The position numbers and the translations under genes are program-made. The notes under the pieces are model-generated. The model was not told where the DNA came from. It made no database searches and saw nothing but the letters and a program-made list of their open reading frames with translations. Below, one piece after another: positions 53,302 through 63,100 of a stretch of 64,000 nucleotides of DNA. Source of the DNA: Prostheceraeus crozeri (taxonomy: Eukaryota; Platyhelminthes; Polycladida; Euryleptidae); assembly GCA_907163375.1 (NCBI GenBank), contig CAJQUW010005259.1:62001-126000 (forward strand), in the 5' to 3' direction. The number at the start of each line of letters is the position of its first letter. Position 1 is the first letter of the stretch.

Positions 53302-53350
53302 TCTTGGGTTTCTAACCTATCGGAGCGAAGCTCCTGAGGTTATTACCTTA
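53302..53350. repeat. Mini-hairpins after fibre gene copy 2
   Basis: GGTTTCTAACC and GGAGCgaaGCTCC with a GAGGTTATTACC tail. Same position as the cluster 7443-7540 in element 1 but with different units, showing turnover between copies. Confidence 0.75.
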
Positions 53351-53421
53351 TCATAAACGTAAATCTTAGCGCAAATATTAACATAAATATTTTTCCCAAA
53401 AGTCAAATTTAATCTTAAAAA

Positions 53422-53990
53422 ATGCCTATAATTTATAAACACAATCTTAAACATTTTGCTTCAAATAAAAAAATTGCTTATGAACCATCTATGAAATCTG
53501 TTTACCATTATGACAGTGTAGAAACAATCGGAACACAAAAGTTCCTAGGCACCGCAGGTGCCGTTCAAAAAGAATGGGCTGGTATCTTTTCTGGTATTGC
53601 AAGTATCGTTAACTTAATTAAAAATAATAAAGATTTGATTACATCTGCTGCAAAAGGAGCAGCTGCTATAGGTAGTACAGCTAGTGCCATATCAAATGCT
53701 GTTAAGTCTCAAAACGAATTAAAACAACTGGAAACTATTCGTAAACTTAAGAATGACTCTGAAGAACTAAAAAATTAAAAAAACTTTCTGAGGAAACAAA
53801 AAACAAAATTGCTAACATAGCTGTGGGGGGTGAAACCTTGAGGAGCGGAGCTCCGTCTGATAGTAAACAGGAGAAGAAATCAGGCGTAGCCATAGAACGT
53901 TCAATTGAAGAAATAAGAGGTAATGGTGTTAACAACAACCTTCGGTCTAACCAGCAAAGCTGTAGCGGAGCTGGTCTAGCGAAATTCTAA
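53422..53990 (+). pseudogene. pVI-like core protein gene, broken copy
   Basis: Counterpart of 6893-7402. The N-terminal MPIIYKHNLKHFAS and hydrophobic GIFSGIASIVNLIKNNKDLITSAAKGAAAIG segment are intact. Extra mini-hairpin-derived peptides are present near the middle (GTAGAVQ) and towards the tail. The gene is broken (about one break). Confidence 0.7.
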
Positions 53991-54057
53991 AATTATATTT
54001 TAGTAAAATTTTTTCTGTCTGTGAGAAAAACAAAAAGTCAAATTATTTTTTATAAAA

Positions 54058-55393
54058 ATGTCTTCGCTTATCGAAAATAAATTTAGATTAGACGATCCTC
54101 CGTTCGTCAGTTGCAATCAAAAAAAGAATGACTATATAAGAGTTGCTATGAATCCCGGATCTTCTAGTATAGTAAATACTGGAGGAGATTTAATCTTTGA
54201 AGTTGATAATCAGCAAAGTTATATATATTTACCTGGTTCCTTTTTACACTATGAATATTCTTTATATAGTGATGCCAATTTTACAACACCATTACGAGAT
54301 ACCGATAATATTGCATTAGAGAATAATTTTTTTCCAAGATTATTTACACAAATGCGTTTAGATGTTGCAACTCAAAATATAGAAACAATAAGTGATTCTC
54401 CAGGTGTAATTGATACAATGCTTAGATTTGTAACAATTGGTGAAAATAATAAAAAGCATGAAATCGAAGGTTGGTTTCCTGATACTAATGATGGTATAAT
54501 TATAGATGATTTAACTCACGCTGGAACAGATGCAGCAGGAATTGCGAAAGATGTAGAAAATATTGCAAATCATTTAAATAAAACAAAAAATAGTGCATAT
54601 AAAGAAAGACCTGAATTTAACAAGAAAAGTAAACAGGCAGTAAATTGGGTCATTGTCTCCATTATTCGGATATTTAGATTATGATAAAATATCATATCAA
54701 TTAAAATTTAAGTTAATAATTCATCGTACAGCAAATAATGAATTAATCTTTTTTGGTAAGACTGGAAAAAAAGCATATTTAAAAATTGATAGACTTGAAT
54801 GGTGGATTAAGCATATTACTCCTAGTTTAGAGGTTGAAACAGCTATTGCAAAAAGATTAAATACTAACAAACCAATTCCAGTAAATTTTCTAAAGCGTAC
54901 TGCGAGTTCTGTCACTTTTTCCGAACAAAGACTTAACTGGCATTTTGCTAGAACTTCGAATACACCAAGATATCTATTACTAACATTTCAAAGAAATAAT
55001 TCTCCAAGTTTTGATAAGAACAACAATCTTTTTCATATTAATACAATTCGAAGTTTACAAGTTGCTTTAAATCAAACCCGATATCCAATTGATCCATTAA
55101 GATTCGATGATACCAATAATCAATTTATGGAAGGATATGATTCTTATCGAAATCTTTGTATAGAATTTGGAGTTGAACCACAATTAACTCCTGGAGATTG
55201 GAGACATTTATATCCAATTTTCTGTTTCGATTTAAGTGCACAATCAGAAGATATTATTAAAAATGGTTGTGATGTAACCATTAATATTGAAAAAAAAGAT
55301 TCCACAACTTCATTGATGGCTTATGGTTTATTGCTAGAAGATGTAAAATATTCTATTGAAATTCTTAATGGAAAGATGGCTAGGATCGGTTAA
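54058..55393 (+). pseudogene. Major capsid protein gene, broken copy
   Basis: Counterpart of 5463-6797. Both the N-terminal and C-terminal portions of the double-jelly-roll protein are recognisable, about 94% identical to element 1 by eye (the C-terminal half closer to 97%). It is broken (about one break). Start context TTTTTATAAAAATG is conserved. Confidence 0.85.
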
Positions 55394-55509
55394 TAACCTG
55401 AGGACCTTTGGTCCGATAGGCTAAAGCGAGAGGAGCTTCGCTCCGATCGGTTAGTAACCTGAGGACCTTTGGTCCGATCGGCTGAAGCCTCTGAACAAAG
55501 TTCTATTGG
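55387..55509. repeat. Cluster of mini-hairpins after capsid gene
   Basis: Four or more units in a row: GGTTAATAACC, GGACCtttGGTCC, GGAGCttcGCTCC, GGTTAGTAACC, GGACCtttGGTCC, GAACaaaGTTC. Element 1 has a shorter set at the same place (5409-5469), so the array has grown or shrunk between copies. Confidence 0.85.
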
Positions 55510-55565
55510 TTAATTAAAAATTCTTAACTTAAAATTTTTCCTAACTTAAAATTTTTTTATTAAAA

Positions 55566-56047
55566 ATGTCGGAAGCGAAAAGTAATAATAATAAAACTGT
55601 TGAATTAAAATTACGTAATATTGTTGACAAAAATACACCTAAAACTATTACGATTAACAAAAAAAGTATTACATAAGTAAACCAATGATAGAGAATATTC
55701 AATTACAAGAAGAAAAGAATGGTGGAATTCTCCCATTAATTCCACTAATAATAGGAGGCATAGCAGCAGCAGGAAGTGTTGCAGGTGGGACAGCTGGTAT
55801 TGTCCAAGCAGTAAATAAAAATAAATCAGAGAAGGCAGCATTAGAAGAACAAAAACGTCATAATAGAGAGTTAGAGAAAGTTGCTAGGGGAGAAGGAATA
55901 GTAGATAATTTTATTAGTAAATTAAATTTAGTTGATGAAGGAAAACGTGTTCTTAAAAATATTCTTCACAATGTTGATGATTTGATTGAAATTAAAGGAA
56001 CTAAAGATGGTTCTGGAATATATCTAAGTCCTAGTATGATTCGGTAA
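55566..56047 (+). pseudogene. Small core-like protein gene, broken copy
   Basis: Counterpart of 4726-5211. The GGILPLIPLIIGGIAAAGSVAGG segment and the C-terminal SPSMIR are preserved with very few substitutions. It is broken (about one break) in the N-terminal part. Confidence 0.7.
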
Positions 56048-56196
56048 TAACCTCAGAATCTTTGGTCCGATAGGCTAAAGCCTCTGAACAAAAGTGATCG
56101 GCTAAAGCCTCAGAACCTTTGGTCCGATCGGCTAAAGCCTCAGAACCTTTGGTCCGAGCGGCTAAAACCTCAGAACCTTTGGTTTTATTAGGTAAA
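56043..56196. repeat. Array of mini-hairpins before integrase gene
   Basis: About five near-identical units alternating GGCTaaAGCC with GAACCtttGGTTC or GGACC-type stems, separated by CTCAG. Element 1 has one unit here (4697-4732). This is the densest array in the window. Confidence 0.85.
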
Positions 56197-56217
56197 ACAT
56201 TTATTTTATCTTTTAAA

Positions 56218-57561
56218 ATGAATTCTACAAATTCCGAAAATTTAATTAGATTAAAAATTTCAAATCTAGATCTAATGGATTGTCTCTTAAAAGTACATAA
56301 AACCTCAAATTGCCAGCACACCGGTCGGCTGCACAGCGGTCGGCTGCACACTGGAGGGGATATACAGAAAACATTAGAAAACTTTCCTGGATTTATTTGG
56401 AGTAAATATTCAAAAGAAAAACATCTTCCTGGTCATTCATATACCGGTCCAGGAACTCGATTAGATATAAGACTAGATGAGAATAATAATCCAAAACCAG
56501 GTGAAGAACCAATAAATAGAGTAGATGCCGCAGCTTACAGGCATGATTTAGCTTATCGAAATCATGATCTAAGTTCTCGTCATGCAGCTGATAAGAAGAT
56601 GATTCAAGAATTAGATAGTATTCAAAATCCTACATTTAGAGAAAAAAGTGAAAGAATGTTTGTTAAGAAAGCTTTACAAGCTAAAATATTATTTGGACAG
56701 GGTTTAAATGAAACGACAGCAAAGCTGTCTGAGAGCAATGCTCGAACCTACGCGTCTGAAATTCATAGGGAATACAGAAGGCCTAAATATTTATTGAAAG
56801 TAAAAGTATTTAATAAAGATGATATTTGGAGTGCTGATCTTATTCATATGCCGAATGAAAGAGGGTTTAAGTACGCATTGACCGTCATTGATTTATGTAC
56901 ACGATACGCTTGGGTAAAGCCTTTAAAAAATAAAAGTGGTCTGTCAGTTAAATATGCGTTTGAAGAAATCTTTAAAGAAAGTAAGAGAAAGCCAAAAAAA
57001 TTGTTTGTTGACAAAGGGTCGGAATTTTATAACCGAAACGTTCAGCCACTATTTGAAACAGACAAAAGTCATCGCCAAGGCTCAGTTTATTCAACTGAAA
57101 ATGCAGGGAAGGCCGTAGTGATAGAAAGATTCAATCGGACGTTAAAAAATAAATTATTCAAGAAATTTACTGAGCAAAAAAATCAGAAATGGTTGAAGAT
57201 ATTACCAGGAATTGTAGAAGAGTATAATAATAAAGTTCATTCAGGTATTGAAGAAACCCCAAAGAATGCTTCTGACGACCCTGATTTGATAAGAAAAAAA
57301 ATATTCGAGAATAATTATTCAAATGAGAGTAATCCGAATTTGCAGAAACTTAAGCCGAAATTTAAAATTGGAGATAGAGTTAGAATATTTAAATATAAGA
57401 ATAAATTTGAAAAAGGCTTCGTTGGTTACTGGACAAAAGAAATATTTGAAGTTTGTAAAATAAATCAAACTTATCCGATTACTTACGAAATCAAAGATTT
57501 AGATAATGAAGATATCAGAGGCCGTTTTTATCAAAATGAATTACAACGAACTGATTTTTAA
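56218..57561 (+). CDS. PLA2-integrase fusion, second copy
   Basis: 447 aa from the ATG in TCTTTTAAAATG; the open frame extends upstream through repeat sequence but that part is not conserved. PLA2 motifs (LPGHSYTGPGT, DAAAYRHDLAY) and integrase motifs (IWSADLIHM, FVDKGSEFYN, VVIERFNRTLK, KFKIGDRVRIFKYK) match element 1. Differences from copy 1 are mostly mini-hairpin peptides: RLHSGRLHT instead of DKNKVPYHF near the N-terminus, no DRTEGSKTNSD after HMPNER, and TDKSHRQGS added after QPLFE between the second Asp and the Glu of the catalytic set. The frame looks whole. Confidence 0.85.
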   Translation: MNSTNSENLIRLKISNLDLMDCLLKVHKTSNCQHTGRLHSGRLHTGGDIQKTLENFPGFIWSKYSKEKHLPGHSYTGPGTRLDIRLDENNNPKPGEEPINRVDAAAYRHDLAYRNHDLSSRHAADKKMIQELDSIQNPTFREKSERMFVKKALQAKILFGQGLNETTAKLSESNARTYASEIHREYRRPKYLLKVKVFNKDDIWSADLIHMPNERGFKYALTVIDLCTRYAWVKPLKNKSGLSVKYAFEEIFKESKRKPKKLFVDKGSEFYNRNVQPLFETDKSHRQGSVYSTENAGKAVVIERFNRTLKNKLFKKFTEQKNQKWLKILPGIVEEYNNKVHSGIEETPKNASDDPDLIRKKIFENNYSNESNPNLQKLKPKFKIGDRVRIFKYKNKFEKGFVGYWTKEIFEVCKINQTYPITYEIKDLDNEDIRGRFYQNELQRTDF

Positions 57562-57602
57562 TTATCATTATCATTATTATTGGAACTAACGTTTTTCGGG
57601 AA

Positions 57603-58107
57603 TTAAATTCCCTTGTTAGGCGTAGCCATAGAACCTACGGTTCGTTCAATTCCCTTATTCAATTCTAACATAATATCTAGAAATGGTACTCCTTCCTGTA
57701 ATTTCAATAAAATATAAAGACATAATTGACCACAGTAAGTAGTTCCTGGTTTTTGAATTTGAAATGTATTATAAATTCCATTGCCAAGTAATTTTTTGAC
57801 TTCGTTTGTAGGTGGAAGTCCATAAGAGTCGAACCAATAGTTCTCAGCCTCCGGGGGTTTCAAAATAGTAATTATCTCCATTTTTATTTCTATGCCCGGC
57901 TGACCAATGTACGCCTTTTTGGTCTGAAGTGTGAAGATTCGTTATGAAATTTATAGTTATTGTTGGCTTATTTTTGATCAATTGTAATTCGACTCTCATT
58001 AGAACATAAAAATTCTTTATTCCTAATTCATTTGCGATTTTCTTTAGGTCGAAATTTGTCGTGGTTTGCGTTCCATATAATTTAAAAAACTCCTTTATGT
58101 TGCTCAT
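57603..58107 (-). pseudogene. Maturation protease gene, broken copy
   Basis: Counterpart of 2790-3251 with GVHWSA, FDSYGLPP and TTYCGQLC all recognisable. It lacks the GTFSSRNKVPS peptide found in copy 1. A mini-hairpin unit (57618-57645) lies at its C-terminal end. Broken, about one break. Confidence 0.75.
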
Positions 58108-58131
58108 TTTAAATGGAATAAAATGTCTTGT

Positions 58132-58293
58132 TTAACAATGTTCCATTTTATTTTTATGAACTCCCATTAAGAGGATATTGTTTGTTTTATCTGTATAAAG
58201 ACAATAACAACATCTGTTACCACATTTCTCAATCCGCATGATTGTTTTAGGGATCATACGGGTTGTGCACTCATAACATGGTGTTAAGAACAT
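58132..58293 (-). CDS. Small cysteine-rich protein (53 aa)
   Basis: The frame begins MFLTPCYECTTRMIPKTIM and continues IEKCGNRCCYCLYTDKTNNILLMGVHKNKMEHC. The CxxC...CxxxCCxC spacing would suit one zinc ribbon or treble-clef-like site. It lies directly upstream of the protease gene on the same strand, ending 24 bp before its start, so co-transcription is possible. The ATG lacks the usual A-rich context, and no equivalent was seen in element 1. Too short to be sure it is a gene. Confidence 0.35.
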   Translation of the reverse strand: MFLTPCYECTTRMIPKTIMRIEKCGNRCCYCLYTDKTNNILLMGVHKNKMEHC

Positions 58294-59040
58294 AAAAGCA
58301 ATCTATTAATTCATTCTCTGCTTTGAGGGAATATTCTGTTGTTATAGCAAGCATTCAATACAATATCGCAGTATCGATAGTCGAGACCAATTGTCGAGCC
58401 AAAACCGCAACTTTTCTGGTTTTGGTCGCTAGTTTGGTTTTGGATCTGGCCGATGAAATGATTTACAATGCGGTGCAATTTCCTCATTGTCATTCAAGTA
58501 CTATTCAAGCATTAATCATACGCGTCATGTCATACCCGTATGTTGTCAAGCAAACTTCATACACCTACAATGCCGCTTTGCTTAGATCACCATTCATAAT
58601 TTTCACTTGCTATTTAAACACGCACAATTCATAAAACGTGACACATTACAATCTTAGTTTAAATCTTATCATCACAATGGTTGGATCTACTGAAAGATCT
58701 GTTCGATTGGAGTCAAAGCGGAGAAGAATTCAGAAGTTAACAAGGGAAATCATACATCTGCAAGCACAAAGTAAAATATTCTTACACTTGGATATGAGAA
58801 GAATTTTTGAATATATCGGAGACTCGCAAGATGTAGAAAATATTAAACTTAATTGAACAACAGCAGACAGTAATATTTTCTTTAAGGCGTAGCGCGTAGC
58901 CATAGAACCTTATCACAAGAACGGGACGAACAAATTATTGATTAATCAACAATATCATCGAACAATCAACAATATCATCGAACAACATCGATACAACAGG
59001 GCCGCCAACTTATAGAAAATCTCAACAAAATATTCAATCT
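58294..59040. other. Element 2 spacer with one small basic frame
   Basis: Only 58677-58856 (59 aa, + strand; VGSTERSVRLESKRRRIQKL..., basic then helical) looks possibly coding, without recognised family. A mini-hairpin-like unit lies near 58886-58912. A 20-bp direct repeat (ATCAACAATATCATCGAACA) occurs near 58944-58985. Confidence 0.4.
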
Positions 59041-59415
59041 ATGTCAAATATGCTACCTATTCAAAATATGCAACCTATTCAAAATATGCAGCCTATTCAA
59101 GAAATTCAATCTATGTTAAATATTCAATCTATTCAAGAAATTCAATCTATGACAAAAATTCAATCTATGACAAATATTCAATCTATTCAAGAAATTCAAT
59201 CTATGTCAAATATTCAATCTATGACAAATATTCAATCGTTAAATATTCAATCTATGTTAAATATTCAATCTATGACAAATATTCAATCTATGACAAATAT
59301 TCAATCTATGACAAATATTCAATCTATGACAAATATTCAATCTATGACAAATATTCAATCCATGACAAATATTCAATCTATGACAAATATTCAATCTATG
59401 TCAAATCTACATTAG
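59041..59415 (+). repeat. 18-bp minisatellite encoding NIQSMT repeats
   Basis: About 20 units of (A)ATATTCAATCTATGAC. In one frame, open also upstream of the first ATG, they encode a Gln/Asn/Ile/Ser/Met-rich repeat protein (NIQSMT). The period is a multiple of three and the frame stays open throughout, so expression as a low-complexity protein is possible. The last eight units are almost identical, indicating recent expansion. Confidence 0.85.
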
Positions 59416-59487
59416 CTGGCGCAAAACAAACAAACAATTTGAAGAGAAAAACCTTCATATAAACGCTGTGAGTGCTACAATTGATTA

Positions 59488-60016
59488 ATTATATTTTTGG
59501 ATGTAATAAGTTTTTGGATGTAATAAGTTTTTAGATGTAATAATTTTTTAGATGTAATAAGTTTTTGGATGTAATAAGTTTTTGGATGTAATAAGTTTTT
59601 AGATGTAATAAGTTTTTAGATGTAATAAGTTTTTAGATGTAATAAGATTTTGGATGTAATAAGTTTTTAGATGTAATAAGTTTTTAGATGTAATAAGTTT
59701 TTGGATGTAATAAGTTTTTGGATGTAATAAGTTTTTGGATGTAATAAGTTTTTGGATGTAATAAGTTTTTAGATGTAATAAGTTTTCGGATGTAATAAGT
59801 TTTTGGATGTAATAAGTTTTTGGATGTAATAAGTTATTGGATGTAATAAGTTTTTAGATTTAATAAGTTTTTGGATGTAATAAGTTTTTGGATGTAATAA
59901 GTTATTGGATGTAATAAGTTTTTGGATGTAATAAGTTTTTAGATGTAATAAGTTTTTAGATGTAATAAGTTTTTGGATGTAATAAGTTTTTGGATGTAAT
60001 AAGTTTTTAGATGTAA
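59488..60016. repeat. 17-bp minisatellite
   Basis: About 31 tandem copies of GATGTAATAAGTTTTTG with G/A variation at one position. The period is not a multiple of three and stops occur in every unit, so it is not coding. It abuts the 3' side of the PolB gene. Confidence 0.95.
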
Positions 60017-60188
60017 AAAAAAAATATTATTCCCACGTGTCATCATCATCATCACTTAAATTACTCTCACTGACGATTGTTTGAAATATTTCAGCTTGAA
60101 TATCTTCTCCGTTATAAGGTAACATAATTTCATTTTCATCAGGTGCTTGACGTTTAAGAATATTTATTTGACCAGAAAATATTTTTTC

Positions 60189-63100
60189 TTAAGTGTTATT
60201 ATTTTTATCAGGAATACTAATTCCAGTTTCTAAAGATCTTTTCCATGGTTTATTAACTGTAGTCGATAATGTTTTACCCGAATATAATTTTATAAAATCT
60301 TCTACTTTTACTTTATCTTGTGAATATCCTTTGAATGTTTTCTTTTCACTAAGTCTCCCTTGTTCATCTACAGTAATACAATATTTTATTTTAGGAGCAA
60401 TAAACATTGCAAAAATAATTCCACCATTTCCATAATCATTTTTTCCTTGACACAATTCCCCACCAACATATCCAGCAGCATCTAATTTATTGAACAGCTC
60501 ATTAGAAATGTATATTGAATCAGTGTTTTTTACAATTAGTGGAAAACCACAATTAAATGCGGCATCTTCTGTTTCAATATCATAAACATATTGTGGTTTA
60601 TTATTTAAGTATCTTACAGTGGTGACATCTTTGGTAATATCATTTTTAACTTGACACGCAGTAAAACACAATGGTTTATCTTGTCTTTCGCTTACTACCA
60701 AATTAATACCTAGAGATGATGCCAAATTGTATAAACCACTAAAGGTTTCTTTATTTTTCTGTGTAAAACAAATAGTTGCATATTTACTTGTAAAAAAAGA
60801 TTTTTTGCTCCCATCTGCTGCATAAAACCCAACAAAGAACCAATATCTAATATTATATTCAGCATTTAGAACATTCCAAGGAACACGCTTTTCTCTAAAC
60901 TGATTATAATAATTTTCACTAAAGTATGTGGCATATTGTTTTGGATTTTCAAAATTAAGTTTGTATACCCTAGATGATCTCATTGTATCATATATTTTAC
61001 AATCATTGTTATAAGCTTGATTAATATATGTTTTTAATTTCATTAAGAGGTAAAGGTCTTGGTTATTTAAAGTACAACAATATCTGACTCCTGATTCATA
61101 ATTATAGATTCCAGCAGAACCATCTCCTAAAAAGAACCCTTCTACAAATGCTCGCCTACATATTAAATTAGGTGGATGATTAACATAAATATCATATAAA
61201 ATTTGTTTCAATGTGATTGTATTGTCGTGTAAAAATAATTTATTATGTAGTAAATTTGTTCCTATATTTAATTCTTGTGGCTTTATTTCATTACCTCTTT
61301 CATCTAACAATGAATGATCTTCAGTAACATCTACTATTCCCATTTTTGTTCTTATTCGATAAATACGTTTATTTGTAAGATGTCTAATAATTTTTTTTAC
61401 TTTACTCCATCCATTATGAGTATAAATTTCTAAATTATCAACAAATGAAATTTCTTTCATATCACCATTAATTTCAAACGGATTAATTCTATAGTTGTTT
61501 ATAATACTATCTATTCTAGAAATAAATAATAAATTATTCTTTCTCAATATTACAGCCGTGTCAGCTGTTACTGAATCTGTATAATGAATGTATTTTTCGT
61601 TGAAACCATTAATTTCTAAAATAAAGTTATTCATGATTCTTCTAGAGTGAGAAAGAATGAAAGAACCTAAGTGTGATGGCATGAATGACGTCTTCCCATC
61701 TTTTACAATATTAGTTTTGAGAAATTCATCATCTTCCATTTCTACTTTCGCTAAATATTGTTCATCATTTAATTTTTCATAATCTTTTACTTCTTGAGTG
61801 AAATTTTTTCTCAATGTATTCTCATTCCATAAATGATATTTAGTGGTTATATCTTTTTGCACAGTTCTGCCATATAGCGAATTCATCAATAATTTAATTA
61901 ACTCATCGCCTACAGTATTTCCTTCTGTTTTATATCTTTTTCTCAAATTAAAAAGTTTTTCAATATAATTTCGAAATGGTGAAACTTGATAATTTTTTTC
62001 ATAAATTATACCATCAGTAATATGTAAGATTTTCCCCCCGCATCTAACAATTTCTTGTATGTCTACAGAAGTTAATACATCATAACATATACCATTTCCA
62101 AACCTGATTACTTTTACATGAGAATTATTATTTTGATTTTTAACTTTATCTTTTATAGGAACTGGTTGAAAAAACATATCATTGGGATATTGAAACACAA
62201 CAGAGAATATTCCAGTTTTAGGTCTAAATGTTTGAGTATTAAATTTATATACTATTTCCCGCTCTTCTTCTTGACGAAATTTTCTAGCGGATTCAGCTTT
62301 AGGGTATTCTGAATTTTCATCATACATAGCTGATGGATATAAAGATGTTGCATCAAAAGCCATTAGAAATTCATTTTTTTGTTCAAGTAGTTGATTTGAA
62401 ATTTTCTTACAAATTTCAGTTTTATCTCCTAAATCTCGATACTGTTTCATTAAATCTATTAAATTACTTCCAAGGGACAAAGCCCCACCAGCGTAGCGAC
62501 CAGGGGACAAAGCCCCACCAGCGTAGCGACCAGGTAAATACTGTTTTAATATTGGTAACAAGATGCTACAAAATGGTGATATGTATTTTCTTATATTTGC
62601 TGAAACTCTTCCACCTTTAACAGATTTTCTAATATAATTTCTAGCCCATAAATCTATATGAGAATGAATATTTATATTGTCATTTTGTACGCTTTTCATC
62701 CAACCGTTAAATGTTAAAGCAGAGGATGTCAAATTAGTAGTTATATCTTCACCAACTAAATCTCGCATAACATTATTATATTTGTAGATACAAAAAGCTA
62801 AAGAAAGAATATCGTTAACTAAATATGGTCTCCATTCAATTTCTTTTTCTTTATAATTTTCATGTGTTATGTCTCCAATTTCATAATTTAATTTACACAC
62901 ATTCATAGGAATTTTAAAATTCTCACACCATTTAGAAAGACTTGTTTTTACATGTTGATAACTACATTTCATTATAATAGTTTGAAGTGCTAATTTACCT
63001 GAAGGTGAATCTTTTTTCATATTGTTTTTAAATCTAAAAGATTTTTGAATGTATCTACTAACACATTCAGTTGTATAAGGATTTTGTAATGAAGCAGTCA

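Noticed and set aside
59041-60016. CRISPR-like array
   Set aside because: Units are contiguous with no unique spacers and the context is a eukaryotic mobile element, so these are minisatellites.
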